Assembly: GCF_020379485.1 (NCBI RefSeq)
Contig: NW_026014632.1
Coordinates: 1-64,000, forward strand
DNA: 64,000 nt
Source of the DNA: Brassica napus
Lineage: Eukaryota > Streptophyta > Magnoliopsida > Brassicales > Brassicaceae
Direction: 5' to 3'
Positions 36,624 to 47,591 of this stretch are shown in pieces; the first letter of the stretch is position 1; each line of letters opens with the position of its first letter. The notes beneath the pieces are model-generated. The model was not told where the DNA came from, searched no databases, and was given only the letters and a program-made list of their open reading frames with translations. Both the position numbers and the translations under genes were made by a program.

Positions 36624-37240
36624 GGTGGTGTGGAAACACATTATTTGATACTGGAGCTACACATAGTTTTGTGAGTCCAAGTATGATTGGAAAAGGTTTG
36701 TTCCAGTATGGAACATGGGACGGTCCTGAACGAGTGAGTAGGACAAGTTATGAACTCACTCGGTCTGGTAAAGGACATCCCTGTGGTGATCTTGGATAGG
36801 CCGATGCCTATAGATCTGATTGTTGTCCCCCTCAAGCATCATGAAGTGATCTTGGGCATGGACTGGTTGGGAAAGTATCGGGCAACTCTAGATTGTCACC
36901 GGGGAAGGGTGCAACTTGAGAACGAGTTTGGACCCCCGATTAAGTACCAAGGAATCAAGCCAACCTCTTGTAGTTTGGTGGTTTCAGCAGTCCAAGTAGA
37001 ACGGATACTTGGAAATGGTTGTGAGGCCTTTTTGGTTACCATTTACACTGATGAGGTTGTAGGGGCCTGTGACCCAGAGGGTATACCGTTGGTTCGGGAA
37101 TTTCAGGAAGTGTTTGGGGCACTACAGGGCATTCCCCCTGATAGGGCTGACCCATTCATCATTGAATTGGAACCTGGAACGTCCCCATTATCTAAAAGTC
37201 CATATAGAATGGCACCAGCTAAGATGGCTGAGCTGAAGTC
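36624..37240 (+). pseudogene. protease and early RT remnant in internal region 1
   Basis: The start (GGTGGTGTGGAAACACA) is followed by a 4-base loss that throws the LFDTGA active site out of frame. A second deletion near 36735 removes the AAGG codons. After it an open frame of ~170 codons (to 37262) reads [33 protein letters not shown] and [16 protein letters not shown]. It then leaves homology at the point where the intact pol continues into RT. The retained length of open frame suggests recent origin, but no active enzyme can come from it. Confidence 0.88.
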
Positions 37241-37480
37241 GATCAAGTCCAGTGAGGGATGAGGATCGCAGCACAACCAAGTCGGAGATTGACCTATGGT
37301 TGGGGTGAGACGGTTAAGTCCTGGAGTGGACCAGAACCACAATATGATCAAGTCCGTCAAAGGATGAGGATCAGGACACGACCTACTCGGAAATGGACCT
37401 ATGGTCGGGGTGTAACGGTCTAGTCCCTGAGTGGACCAGGACTGGAATATGATCACGTCCTAAATGGACCAGGATCAAAA
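37241..37480 (+). repeat. 105-bp direct repeat in internal region 1
   Basis: Copies start at 37241, 37346 and (partial) 37451, each with GATCA(A/C)GTCC. The full ones share GACCTATGGT(T/C)GGGGTG and GAGTGGACCAG. The same repeat with the same 105-bp period is at 50868, 50973 and 51078. It begins exactly where the pol homology ends, so it belongs to the sequence that replaced the rest of pol. Confidence 0.85.
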
Positions 37481-38133
37481 TATGACAAAGTCAAGTTTGG
37501 ACAGAAGTCAAGTTGAGGCGGTTTAGTCTTGTAAGGGCTTAGATGGCAATATGGCCAAGCTGGGAGAGGCTGTGGCTGGTTAAGGAATGATCCAGTAATT
37601 GGGGGCTGGAATCATAAACCTTATTGTCCGGGAAGGACTTAAGGGAACAAAACAATCTGTTAGGACTCATGGTAGAGTGATCAACCTAAAGATTGGAACA
37701 TGTTCGCTATGACTTGGCTGGTGCATAGAGTGGCTTTGAGATTGGTTGAATCTTCTAAGACTTGAGTACGCAGTATGTTCCTAGCGACTGAATTTGATCT
37801 AGTCATGGAACTAAAGTGTTCTACATGGACTTGGTGTCTACTAGGAACGCAACCTGGAGAGTTGGGTCAGTGACACAAGTCATGTCTTTGTATGGGTGCT
37901 TGATGGATCACTTGATAAGATTTTGGGTAAAATCTCTATCAAGTGGGGGGAGACTTGTGTAGATGGTGATCAAGACGTGATCAGTGAGGAGGGACAAGGA
38001 GGGAGATGCAACGAATTGGTTAAGAAGAACCAATCGAGCATGCTCTATGTTCTGGATGCAAAGAATTCGGTTGGAATCTTTTGTCTTCAGACAAGACGGC
38101 AACACCACAGGATTCGAGGACGAATCCATCCTA
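37481..38133 (+). other. non-coding 3' part of internal region 1
   Basis: There is no supported gene. The stretch is collinear with 2106-2627 and 51110-51750. It contains short repeated phrases (TCAAGTGGGGGAGACTTG at ~37940 resembles the PPT, an apparent second PPT copy) and the GATTCGAGGACGAATCC remnant of the pol end. Confidence 0.7.
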
Positions 38134-38146
38134 AGTGGGGGAGACT
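38134..38146 (+). other. polypurine tract of internal region 1
   Basis: AGTGGGGGAGACT directly before LTR d; identical to the tracts before LTR a and LTR e and to that of the Tekay-like element. Confidence 0.88.
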
Positions 38147-38906
38147 TGTCATGTCCCCGATCCTGGATAGGATCGTCCGGACAGACTTTAGTGCGAGGAG
38201 ACGCACCAGTCAGGTCACATGACCTAAAGACAAGCGTGTCATGGTCCAAAACGTGGTTAAGGGAATCAGGTAGCTGGAACTTATCCAAAATAAGGCAGAT
38301 GCAAGATCAAAGGAGCTGGACAAGCGAGCTGGTAGCTGGAAGAGATCCAGGTGAAGCTCGATTGAAGTGGGTGATCAGAATGGATCATGGGAGAACTAAG
38401 TATAGGTCTGGAAATACACCAAGGGACTTAGAAGAATTGAAGAAGATAAAGGAAGCAAGCTGGACACAGTGTATAATAGCTGGGCGATGCAGTAAGCAAG
38501 CTCGACCAGCTAGGTGAAGTGTAGTGCAGCTCAATGTAGCTCACTGAAGTGTAGGTAATCTCCCTGAGCTGGATGGTCTAGCTCACTCAGCTGGGTCAGC
38601 TGGGGATCAGCTCAACTCAGCTGGACTGAGTGTTCAAGTCATGGGCAGTTGGGCCGGGTCTGGACAGTGGCTGGGCCATGTGGGGGACCCGGGTGTACCG
38701 ATGGGCTGGTTGGCTCTTGGGATTGATCCAGGAGCTTGGGCAATCCGTGTGGGCTTGTTTGTACTTGTCCAGGAGTGGATTGGCAAGCCCAGGGCGTCTG
38801 GAAACTGCCTGAGGTGAATCGGTATGATCTGGACCATTGATTAAATCAATGGCCAGAAATGATACCGAAAGGGTGCAACCTTTGGAAAGGTAACTGCCCC
38901 TTCTTC

Positions 38907-38913
38907 TATAAAA
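38907..38913 (+). promoter_or_regulatory. TATA box of LTR d
   Basis: TATAAAA in the same context as in LTR c and LTR e. Confidence 0.6.
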
Positions 38914-40704
38914 GGCAGGCAAGTCCGTGCCTTTGCAGGCACGCCAGGGCTTCCTCCTACACCCTGAAACACAAAGAAACACAGAGAAAAGACAGAGAGT
39001 TGGTCGGATTCCCAATCCAAGACCCATGGTGGTGTGAAGGTCATAAAGAGGCAGTTTTGGGAGAGATGAAGGGGGGAAGTTATGAACGACTTTCTGGTGG
39101 TTTTGATCAGTGATGTTATCACCCAAAGAATCCTACAGGGCCTGAGAACACACGCAAATGGTTAGGAAAGAAGGTAGATGACCGGAATTCATTCCCAAAG
39201 GCCAAGACAGCCTTAAGGAGAGAGGTGTGTGGGAGGGCAGTTTCATGGAAGTGCAAGGGGAGTTATGAACGACCCTGTGGTAGGGTTTCACCACGGATGA
39301 ACACGTCCTAGGCTTCCCCTGTATCTTGGGAACACACGCAAATACCCAGGAGAGAAGGGAGAAGGCCGGACTTCCCTCACAATGGCATGAATAGCCTTGA
39401 AGGTGGATGCAGTGTAGAAACTGGGTTCATGGAAGTTCCATGGAAGGGATCAGGGGTGCGACCCATGAATGGATCTTATCAATACAGGAGGTATGTGATA
39501 AGGATTGATAGAGGCGTGCACTGGAGGAGCATGGCCGAACATAATAAGGAAAGGCACTTGATCTAATCAGATCATGTATAAGGTAACAGATTTTATAATT
39601 ACTTTCAAGGTTATGTTTCTGTCTCTGGTGGTGCGGTTAAGGCCAAGTATGGCACGCCCATTGAAGACCATATGTTGTGATGTAAACTAAGGATCCAGGA
39701 CCCTGAGATAAGGGGCGGATCTTAGTTGATCAAACTCATCCATGTGGGATGGAAGTTAGAGGCCACTCATTGGATAGTGATCCATGGTGGATCATGGTGT
39801 GTGTGTTAGTTCTGATCATGGTGTGAATCAATGATCCGAATCATGGAGGAGACCCATGGGGATCCTTGTACATGAGTAACCATGTGGGGTGCAAGTTCCA
39901 ATTCATTTGGAACCAGCAGCAAGCCGTGGAGGCGAGTAAGGCCAGTACTAAGTGGCATGGACCACAAGTATGGGGCTGGTGTGTTTATCTAAAGAAGGCC
40001 GTGTGTAATCTGATCTTTGGCAAGGATGGATGACCTGATCCATAGGTGCTGGATCAAGGTGTCTGATCTGATTGATCAAAGGATGCACCGGTGGTAAGAG
40101 GAGGACTGATCGGCTTCGTTGGGACATGGTTCCATGGCCGGTTAGGTACGTGTGAAGACTCATCAGTTCTGGGTCATGTGGGGTGGTTGGTTGATTGACT
40201 CAGGATCTGATGGGCGTTGTTTTTCCATGAGCTGGACTTGGTATCATAAGTTGATAAGGCAAAAGGATGTGGGACAGTGCATGAGCCTGTAAGGGCCAGA
40301 TGCATGTCCTTAGCTGTTTGAAGACTTCTCAAGGGTTACTTATGTCTGTGGGGATTGTCGGCTGAATGACTAAGTACCTAAGGGAGTTGTTTTGTATGTG
40401 TAAAGGAGCTGGACGCAGTATATGGCAGCTGGCCATAGCTCGGTCCTAGCTCAGTTCGAGTGTGACAGCTCGATCAGCTGGTCTATGAGTTCATTCAGCT
40501 AGAGTAGCTGGGCCGATGAGCTAACAAGCTCCGTGGATGTGGCAAAGGTATGATCTAGCAATGTTGCATAGATCTAGATAGAATGGTTAGGGAAATGGAA
40601 CCTCAGATTTGTATGACTTGGTTCGTGTTCAGAATCAACCTTGGAGCTAGCTGGTAGTTGAGTATACTAACCATTAGCTGAGGTGATTCGACCGGACAAG
40701 TATT

Positions 40705-40709
40705 AGATT
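40705..40709. repeat. target site duplication AGATT (left)
   Basis: AGATT precedes the element and recurs at 49293-49297. The empty site is seen intact in LTR e at about 54322, where TATTAGATTGGTTATAGACC is unbroken. Confidence 0.97.
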
Positions 40710-42411
40710 TGTAAGACCCGATCCTGGATTCCTCAATCCAACCAGACCGCGGCCTCACCAAACAATGCAACCAATTCCATTTTTCATATTCAAGTTCAAG
40801 TGTTAAATAATTCTAAGTCTTTTTCAGAGTTTTGAGGTTCCAACATTCACACTTAAACAATCAAGCATCAACTAATGAAAATAGATACTTCATAGATATT
40901 AACCAAGGTTCATACATCATTCATCATCCTAAATAATAGAATACATACTAGAATCGCATAAGTTCACAAGTTGCACAATAGGCTACAATAATCACACAAT
41001 TTTCAGAATCAACCCAATCACCACACATCTTCCCATGGCCGCGGTCCTCATGGTGCTTTTCCCTTACCACGGTCCATTTCTGGTCCTGGATCCAACACAA
41101 ACAACCACACAATCACAAGGTTAGATTACAAAACAAGAATCAAATCACATTGCATGGTCGGATCCAATCTAGTCAAGAACAATCATCAAAAATGTCAAAT
41201 CTGACCCCTTTAAAAAGAGATCCAAATACCAAATAAAATTCATGATAATTCATGATAATTCAGAAGAAAAATATTCCCATAAACAGATTCAGAAGAATCG
41301 GCTCAGATCATAGTGATCTCGGCCATGAACAGCCCACACAAGAACAAGGGACTTTCATGGAAATTGGATCAGGCCAAGGCCTTAGGATCAATGAATCCTT
41401 TCCTGTAACAACATAAACCATTCCAAAGCACAACATATAAGAAGAAACAGAGTAGAAGAAGTCAGAGTAAGGAGTAGCCAATCGATCCAAACCGGCCAGG
41501 CTCACACGGCCATCATCCGCGGCCTTGTCCGGTTACTCTTGGCCACACCTCTCACCTTAGGAGTTCGGTCTCCAGGGGCGACTTCCTTCTCTTTCTCCTT
41601 TGCCTTCTCCTTGTCTTTCTGTCTCAAATCCATCCTCTTGATCACACGCCCAAACACACCAGGAACACTCAAGAACAATCTCTTGGATCAAATCGGCCGA
41701 TCCAAAGTTTCTGTCTCTCTTTCTCTCTTGAATTTTCTCTGTGTTTCTCTCTGTGTGGAATGAGTAAAAACCGACCAGAATGATCAGAAATGAGAGAGAG
41801 AAGACGATTTAAACTGTCCCCAACCGCCTGGGCGAACAGTTACCAAAATCCCTTCCTTTCTTCCCAAAACCGTCCCATAACCGTCCCATAACCGCCCTTG
41901 GCGGTTTCTCCCCTTTTCTTCCTTTGGCAAATCGATCACTGAGCCTCAGCTCACACTCTGGGAGCTTGCCCGCTCCCTATCCCAAGCCTAAGACCCATTT
42001 GGTCGAACCGTCCTGCACCCGGACCATCGGCTCGCCCAGTAACCGTCCCGGACTCGCCCACACTGATCCGAACCAGAACGCACCGTTCACTGGATTGAGC
42101 TGACCCCCAGCTGTTCCCAGCTGATTGAGCTAGCCCACCAGCTCCTGTGAGCTGAACAGATCATGGTGAACTGATTACCAGCTGAACCGAGCTGATTGAA
42201 CTCAAACCAACACTCGTCCAGCTGCCTAAACACTCACCCAGCCCCTTTACCCTTATTTCCATCGTATCCTGGTTAAGTCTCAGCTGACTGATGCCCTTAA
42301 CCTTCATTCAGGGCCATGATACGCTTGTCTCAAGGTCTAATGACCTGACTGGTGCGTCTCCCCGCACCATGGCCCGTCCGGCCGATCCTATCTAGGATCG
42401 GGGACATGACA
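40710..42411 (-). repeat. 3' LTR of the Tekay-like element
   Basis: In element orientation it begins TGTCATGTCCCCGATCC at 42411 and ends GGGTCTTACA at 40710. It carries an inverted repeat CCGATCCTAGATAGGATCGG close to its start and a CAGCTG-rich stretch after it. The last 24 bases of the pol frame, with the stop, lie inside it. Confidence 0.95.
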
Positions 42412-45400
42412 AGTCTCCCCCACTAACTTGGGATTCGTCCTCGAATCCATGTTAAGTGTTTCATCAGGAAGAAATTGTCTGTACCACTCCGGATACATTG
42501 TTTTCATCTTTGCTTCTGTTTCCCAAGTGATGAGGTCTTTACCATTGTAATCCCACACCACTTTGATCATGGGAACTGTCTTCTTTCTCATAGCTTTCTC
42601 TGACCGATCCACAATCCGAACCGGCAAGGTTTCCAAAGTCAGGTCCTTACCAAGGTCAGCAGGAACCTCAGGCAAGACAATGTCTTGTTCAGACAAGCAT
42701 TTCCGGAGTTGGGATACATGGAACACATTGTGGTATGCATCCATTGCCGATGGCAAGTCCAACTTGTATGCCACTGCACCCACTCTCTCTATGATCCTGA
42801 ATGGACCCAAGTACCTAGGGTCCAGTTTCTTTCGTCCAGAAATCCTGGTCCTACCCTTAAAGGTAATCATCTTGAGATACACCAGGTCATTGACCTCAAA
42901 CTCAAGATGTTTCCTACGCTTGTCCGCATAGCTCTTTTGGCGGTCCTGCGCCTCTTTCATCTTCTCTTTGACCATCCTGATCTTCTCAGTGGTCTGTTCT
43001 ACAATCTCAGGTCCCAACATGCTACGCTCCCCCACTTGGGTCCAGCATAGGGGTGTCCTGCACGGCCTACCATACAAAGCCTCATATGGCGACATACCAA
43101 TGCTTGTATGGAAGCTGTTATTATAAGCAAACTCCACTAAAGGTAAGTGTTTTTCCCAAGACTCTCCCCAGTCTAACACACATGCCCTTAGCATATCCTC
43201 TAAGGTTTGGATTGTCCTTTCAGACTGCCCATCCGTTTGAGGATGATAAGATGTGCTCATATTCACTCTGGTTCCCAAGGCCTTTTGGAAAGCCTGCCAG
43301 AAATAAGATGTAAATCTTGGATCCCTGTCCGAGACAATGCTTGCTGGAACACCATGCAACCTCACTATCTCGTCTAGGTACACTTGCACTATCCTGTCGA
43401 CCCCATCCCCTTTCTTGATGGGTAGGAAATGAGCCGACTTGGTCAGCCGATCAACCACAACCCATACCGCATCTTTCTTATTCCTGGTCGTGGGAAATCC
43501 AGTCACAAAGTCCATTGTGATGTGATCCCATTTCCATTCTGGTATGGGTAGGTTCTGAAGTAGACCACTGGGAACCTGATGTTCTGCCTTCACCAGTTGA
43601 CAAGTGGGACACTTAGCCACCCACTCTGCAACATCAGATTTCATCCTCACCCAATGGTAGTACCTTTTCAGATCCCTATACATTTTGTTCAGTCCAGGAT
43701 GAACTGAAAACTTGGACTTATGAGCCTGTCTCATAATCTCTTCTTTGAGTTCCTTATCATTAGGAACACTGACCCTACCATTGACCAAGATGGTACCATT
43801 GTCAGTTGTCTGGTACTCAGTCTTGTCATTGGCGGCTACCTTCTTTAGATTTTCATCCAGGCCCTGAGCTTGCCTGATCCTGGTCAGGAGATCGGCCTGG
43901 TTCACCGCCTCCAATCCCAGTGGCTCATCTGAACCAACCAAGGTATTGAGGTTCAAGGACCTGATCATCCCTTCCAGTTCATCCGCCTCCCTCTCAGATG
44001 ACACTTCAGCCCTTCTGCGGCTCAAGGCATCAGCCACTAGGTTAGCTTTCCCAGGATGATAAGCTATGTCCAGATCATAATCTGCAACAAATTCCATCCA
44101 TCTCCTCTGCCTTAAGTTTAACTCAGGCTGAGTGAATATGTACTTCAAACTCTTATGGTCTGTGAGTATTTGCACCCTGGCACCATAAAGATATGATCTC
44201 CATATCTTTAATGCAAATACTACTGCAGCCATCTCCAAATCATGGGTTGGATAGTTACCCTCATGCTTCCTTAACTGCCGGGAAGCATAGGCTATCACCT
44301 TCCCATGTTGTGTCAAAACACAACCAAGACCAGTTATGGATGCATCCGTATACACCACATAAGGCTGATCAGCCTCAGGCAACACCAGGACAGGTGCATT
44401 AGTCAACATGTTCTTGAGTGCTGCAAAACTTTTCGCACACTCCTCAGACCATGTGAACCTCACGTCCTTGCCTGTCAGCTTAGTCATAGGTTGAGCTATG
44501 CTCGAGAACCCCTTGACATATTTCCGGTAATAACCAGCCAACCCTAAGAAGCTCCTCACTTCCGTAGCATTCTTTGGCTGTGGCCATTCCTGGATACATT
44601 TGATCTTATCTTGATCCACTGAGACTCCTTTATCAGACACCACATGCCCAAGGAATCCAATGCTCTTCTGCCAGAAGCTACACTTGCTTAGCTTAGCAAA
44701 GAGCTTCTGTTCTCTCAGGCGGCCCAACACCGCCCTAAGGTGTCTTTCATGGTCCTCCTTTGTCTTGGAATACACGAGTATATCATCAATGAAGATGATC
44801 ACAAACTCGTCCAAGTATTCCCTGAAGATGCCGTTCATCATCTTCATGAATGCAGCAGGTGCATTGGTCAGTCCGAACGGCATGACCACAAACTCATAGT
44901 GACCATACCTAGTTCGGAATGCTGTCTTCCTCACATCACCTGGTGCAATGGGGATCTGATGATACCCAGAGGCCAAGTCAATCTTGGAGAACCACTTGGC
45001 TCCACGGAGTTGGTCCAACAACTCATCAATCCTGGGTAAAGGGTACTTGTTCTTCACAGTCACCCTGTTCAAACCCCTATAATCAATGCACAACCTAAAG
45101 CTACCATCCTTTTTCTTAACGAATAGGACTGGTGCTCCCCAAGGTGATACACTAGGGCGTATGAACCCCTTCTCAAGCAACTCCTCAAGTTGCTTCTTCA
45201 GCTCTGCCATCTCAGCTGGTGCCATTCTATATGGACTTTTTGATAACGGGGCCGTTCCAGGTTCCAATTCAATGATGAATGGGTCAGCCCTATCAGGGGG
45301 AATGCCCTGTAGTGCCCCAAACACATCCTGAAATTCTCGAACCAACGGTATACCCTCTGGGTCACAGGCCCCTACAACCTCATCAGTGTAAATGGTAGCC

Positions 45401-45861
45401 AAAAAGGCCTCACAACCATTTCCAAGCATCCGTTCTACTTGGACTGCTGAAACCACCAAACTACAAGAGGTTGGCTTGATTCCTTGGTACTTGATCGGGG
45501 GTCCAAACTCATTCTCAAGTTGCACCCTTCCCCGGTGACAATCTAGAGTTGCCCGATACTTTCCCAACCAGTCCATGCCCAAGATCACTTCATGATGCTT
45601 AAGGGGGACAACAATCAGATCTATAGGCATCGGCCTATCCAAGATCACCACAGGGATGTCCTTAACCAGACCGAGTGAGTTCATAACTTGCCCTCCGGCC
45701 GCACTCACTCGTTCAGGACCATCCCATGTTCCATACTGGAACAAACCTTTTCCTATCATACTTGGACTCACAAAACTATGTGTAGCTCCAGTATCAAATA
45801 GTGTGTGTGTTTCCACACCACCAATACTTAAGGTCCCTACACAAGACCCGTCAAAGTATAT
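42388..45861 (-). CDS. pol: pol polyprotein: protease, RT, RNase H, integrase, chromodomain-like tail
   Basis: The frame is open from a TAG at 45862-45864 to a TAG at 42388. Numbering from the GTG (Val) codon at 45816, the protease active site is LFDTGA (Asp8). RT has SKID (Asp280) and the catalytic IFIDDIL (Asp344-Asp345). RNase H has YTDAS (Asp491), Glu528, Asp553 and ADALSR. Integrase has the zinc site His699, His706, Cys736, Cys739 and the catalytic triad Asp769, Asp830, Glu866 with 35 residues between the last two. A GPF-type module (YLGPFRIIE, ~1002) and a chromodomain-like end ([19 protein letters not shown], ~1081) follow. All catalytic residues are present, so the enzyme part looks functional. 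It is in the same frame as gag and needs readthrough or another way past two stops. There is no ATG near its start, as expected for a polyprotein piece. Confidence 0.93.
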   Translation of the reverse strand: MYFDGSCVGTLSIGGVETHTLFDTGATHSFVSPSMIGKGLFQYGTWDGPERVSAAGGQVMNSLGLVKDIPVVILDRPMPIDLIVVPLKHHEVILGMDWLGKYRATLDCHRGRVQLENEFGPPIKYQGIKPTSCSLVVSAVQVERMLGNGCEAFLATIYTDEVVGACDPEGIPLVREFQDVFGALQGIPPDRADPFIIELEPGTAPLSKSPYRMAPAEMAELKKQLEELLEKGFIRPSVSPWGAPVLFVKKKDGSFRLCIDYRGLNRVTVKNKYPLPRIDELLDQLRGAKWFSKIDLASGYHQIPIAPGDVRKTAFRTRYGHYEFVVMPFGLTNAPAAFMKMMNGIFREYLDEFVIIFIDDILVYSKTKEDHERHLRAVLGRLREQKLFAKLSKCSFWQKSIGFLGHVVSDKGVSVDQDKIKCIQEWPQPKNATEVRSFLGLAGYYRKYVKGFSSIAQPMTKLTGKDVRFTWSEECAKSFAALKNMLTNAPVLVLPEADQPYVVYTDASITGLGCVLTQHGKVIAYASRQLRKHEGNYPTHDLEMAAVVFALKIWRSYLYGARVQILTDHKSLKYIFTQPELNLRQRRWMEFVADYDLDIAYHPGKANLVADALSRRRAEVSSEREADELEGMIRSLNLNTLVGSDEPLGLEAVNQADLLTRIRQAQGLDENLKKVAANDKTEYQTTDNGTILVNGRVSVPNDKELKEEIMRQAHKSKFSVHPGLNKMYRDLKRYYHWVRMKSDVAEWVAKCPTCQLVKAEHQVPSGLLQNLPIPEWKWDHITMDFVTGFPTTRNKKDAVWVVVDRLTKSAHFLPIKKGDGVDRIVQVYLDEIVRLHGVPASIVSDRDPRFTSYFWQAFQKALGTRVNMSTSYHPQTDGQSERTIQTLEDMLRACVLDWGESWEKHLPLVEFAYNNSFHTSIGMSPYEALYGRPCRTPLCWTQVGERSMLGPEIVEQTTEKIRMVKEKMKEAQDRQKSYADKRRKHLEFEVNDLVYLKMITFKGRTRISGRKKLDPRYLGPFRIIERVGAVAYKLDLPSAMDAYHNVFHVSQLRKCLSEQDIVLPEVPADLGKDLTLETLPVRIVDRSEKAMRKKTVPMIKVVWDYNGKDLITWETEAKMKTMYPEWYRQFLPDETLNMDSRTNPKLVGETCHVPDPR
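42412..42424 (-). other. polypurine tract of the Tekay-like element
   Basis: On the minus strand AGTGGGGGAGACT directly precedes the 3' LTR. It is also translated, as part of the C-terminal VGETC of pol. Confidence 0.92.
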
Positions 45862-45873
45862 CTATCCATCCTA
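45862..45873 (-). other. two in-frame TAG codons between gag and pol
   Basis: Gag ends with a TAG at 45871-45873, followed by Asp-Gly and a second TAG at 45862-45864. The frame is otherwise open and unchanged from gag to pol. Most plant chromoviruses of this kind are remembered as having one uninterrupted gag-pol frame, so these are either recent disabling mutations or a suppression site. No frameshift separates the two genes. Confidence 0.9.
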
Positions 45874-47403
45874 GATTCCATACCATGCAATTCTACTGGA
45901 ATTGTAAAAGTAGTTGTCTAGAGTGTTACCATTGATCGCTTGGAAAGGCCGAGCCCCATCCACATCCTTGGATAGCTCATACACACGAGGTGTGGAGGTC
46001 TGGCCTCGTCCCTGAACTGGCCTGCTAGCCTCCCCACGTCCCTTACTTTGGTTGCCTTGCAACTTAGGGCAGTCCCTGCGGTAGTGGCCCTTCTGGCCGC
46101 AGTGGTGACAGGTCCTGGACTCACCCAACGGACTTGGACAATCCTTGGCTGAGTGATCCATCTTACCACATCGAGTGCAGGCACCCATGGCCTTCCAGCA
46201 CTCTCCACCGTGGTATCGTCCACACTTAGGGCACTCTGACCTACCACTTGAGGTTTTACCCTCCTCGGTCGAGTCCCTCTTCCTCTTCTTGTCACCACTC
46301 TGACCCGAGGATACCACCACACTCTTCAGCTTCTGCTTACCCTCCTCGGTGAGGTTGGTCTCCAGCAAGGCCATCCTCTCAACCAACTCAGAAACCGTGT
46401 GGAACTTACAAACAGAACAGTAGGTTCGAAGTTCCACCCTTAGGCCTCGGATGAACCTTCGGACTTGAACCTTCTCATCCTCCAGTTCTCTTCCCACATA
46501 CCTTCTGAGTCGGTTGAACTCTTCTTCATACTCACGAACAGTCCTCCGTCCCTGAGTCAAGTCCAGGAACTTGGACTCCAAACGATCCCACGCCTCAGCA
46601 GGAAAGTACTTATGGTTGAACTCAACCTCAAAGTCAGCAAAATGCTCAATGGTGCCATTGGTACGCTTGTCCAAAGCTAACCACCAGTTATGTGCATCTC
46701 CCTCCAGGAAGTGTACTGCTATGTCCTTCTGGTAGTCCTCAGGACAACGCGTGGACTTGAAGTTCCGAACCAACCGGGTTCTCCACTCGTCCGCCTCCAT
46801 AGGATCAACACTTCCAGCAAAGTGTTTGGTTCCCAACTTGGAGATATGCTCCAGCACCTTCAGGTAGTCCATACCATGCACTGGCCTGACCGGTGGGTCT
46901 ATCTCAATCACCTCGGCCACACGGCCAGCACCAACATCGGTCACTCCAGCAGCAACCCGAACCGGGGGATTAGCCTGTCCTACGGACGAGTTCACCAATG
47001 GTGTGAACGCCTGTGTCAAGGAGGCTATCTGAGCTCCCATGACCTGCATAGCTTCCACCAAGCCCCTTATGGTCGGCTCAATGACCTCCTCAGCACCAGT
47101 GACCCGAACATTGTTTGCATCAACATTCTGGCCACTCCCAGCACCAACGTTGGATGACCCAGTATCTTCTCCATGGACTTGCTCTTGTTGCTCGTCCACA
47201 TTAGTTTCATTAACCTCAGTAGGAAGAGTTGGACCCACTGGGAGTCCGGTGGCATTATCCACCTGCTCCACCAGAGCCGGTAGCACTGTGGTTGGAATGG
47301 TTCCAGCTGGTAACACTCCGGTCTGTTCAGCACCATCCTGCCCCACTGCTCCAGACGCCCCAGTCGCCTCCTTTCCTTTCCGAGATTTATACCTTCTTGT
47401 TCC
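45871..47403 (-). CDS. gag: gag of the Tekay-like element (main exon)
   Basis: About 510 codons are open. The N-terminal part is basic (GTRRYKSRKGKEATG), followed by a low-complexity Val/Thr/Gly-rich segment. The retrotransposon gag domain lies in the middle (WRTRLVRNFKSTRCPEDYQ, AEAWDRLESKFLDLTQG). Three cysteine knuckles close the protein: a short CPKCGRYHGGEC, then CTRCGKMDHSAKDC and CHHCGQKGHYRRDC, of which the last is a perfect CCHC RNA-binding knuckle. The frame has no ATG near its 5' end; upstream in frame there is only a TGA before 47454. I therefore favour a start at the ATG 47514-47516, joined by splicing. The product would coat element RNA in cytoplasmic particles. Confidence 0.88.
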   Translation of the reverse strand, partial: GTRRYKSRKGKEATGASGAVGQDGAEQTGVLPAGTIPTTVLPALVEQVDNATGLPVGPTLPTEVNETNVDEQQEQVHGEDTGSSNVGAGSGQNVDANNVRVTGAEEVIEPTIRGLVEAMQVMGAQIASLTQAFTPLVNSSVGQANPPVRVAAGVTDVGAGRVAEVIEIDPPVRPVHGMDYLKVLEHISKLGTKHFAGSVDPMEADEWRTRLVRNFKSTRCPEDYQKDIAVHFLEGDAHNWWLALDKRTNGTIEHFADFEVEFNHKYFPAEAWDRLESKFLDLTQGRRTVREYEEEFNRLRRYVGRELEDEKVQVRRFIRGLRVELRTYCSVCKFHTVSELVERMALLETNLTEEGKQKLKSVVVSSGQSGDKKRKRDSTEEGKTSSGRSECPKCGRYHGGECWKAMGACTRCGKMDHSAKDCPSPLGESRTCHHCGQKGHYRRDCPKLQGNQSKGRGEASRPVQGRGQTSTPRVYELSKDVDGARPFQAINGNTLDNYFYNSSRIAWYGI

Positions 47404-47513
47404 CTTAGGAGTTACAAACACAAACAAAAGGTTAGTCCACAACTGAACACACAAACCTCAATCACTCCTAAGTTAATCAGTAGAAAAGATTACTTAGAAC
47501 CCAACTATCTCAC
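47404..47513 (-). other. putative 110-nt intron splitting the gag start codon from gag
   Basis: On the minus strand ATG (47516-47514) is followed by GTGAG, a good plant donor. About 80 bases on there is CTAAC, a branch-point consensus, then a T-rich tract (TTTTGTTTGTGTTTG) and an AAG acceptor at 47404. Removal puts ATG in frame with GGAACAAGAAGG of gag, phase 0. The intron contains stops in all relevant frames. The same features are kept at 114-223 in an older copy. Inference: not supported by transcripts here. Confidence 0.5.
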
Positions 47514-47576
47514 CATGAGTCCAAACGGCCAAGTGTGTGGTGAACCAATAACCCAACAAATCCTAGAATCAAGAAT

Positions 47577-47588
47577 GCTCTGATACCA
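47577..47588 (-). other. primer binding site of the Tekay-like element
   Basis: TGGTATCAGAGC on the minus strand, three bases inside the 5' LTR; tRNA-iMet type. Confidence 0.93.
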
Positions 47589-47591
47589 ACT

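Larger units (their letters stand above)
35891..38146 (+). mobile_element. short internal region 1 of a non-autonomous element
   Basis: This 2256-bp internal region has a PBS (35894-35905), an untranslated leader (to ~36620), a protease/early RT remnant (36624-37240), a non-coding part with a 105-bp repeat, and a PPT (38134-38146). Gag, most of RT, RNase H and integrase are missing. It shares PBS, PPT and protease sequence with the intact Tekay-like element, so it may have been mobilised in trans by it. It is almost identical in layout to 49519-51763. Confidence 0.88.
38147..40709 (+). repeat. LTR d, first part (split by nested element)
   Basis: The LTR starts TGTCATGTCCCC after the PPT and runs collinear with LTR e until TATTAGATT, where the Tekay-like element is inserted. 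The remaining 221 bp are at 49298-49518. Joined length is 2784 bp, essentially that of LTR e (2783 bp). TATAAAA is at 38907-38913. Confidence 0.95.

Noticed and set aside
42563..47446. Plus-strand ORFs of 60-155 codons across the Tekay-like element
   Set aside because: They are antisense shadows of the minus-strand gag and pol frames, which have the motifs.
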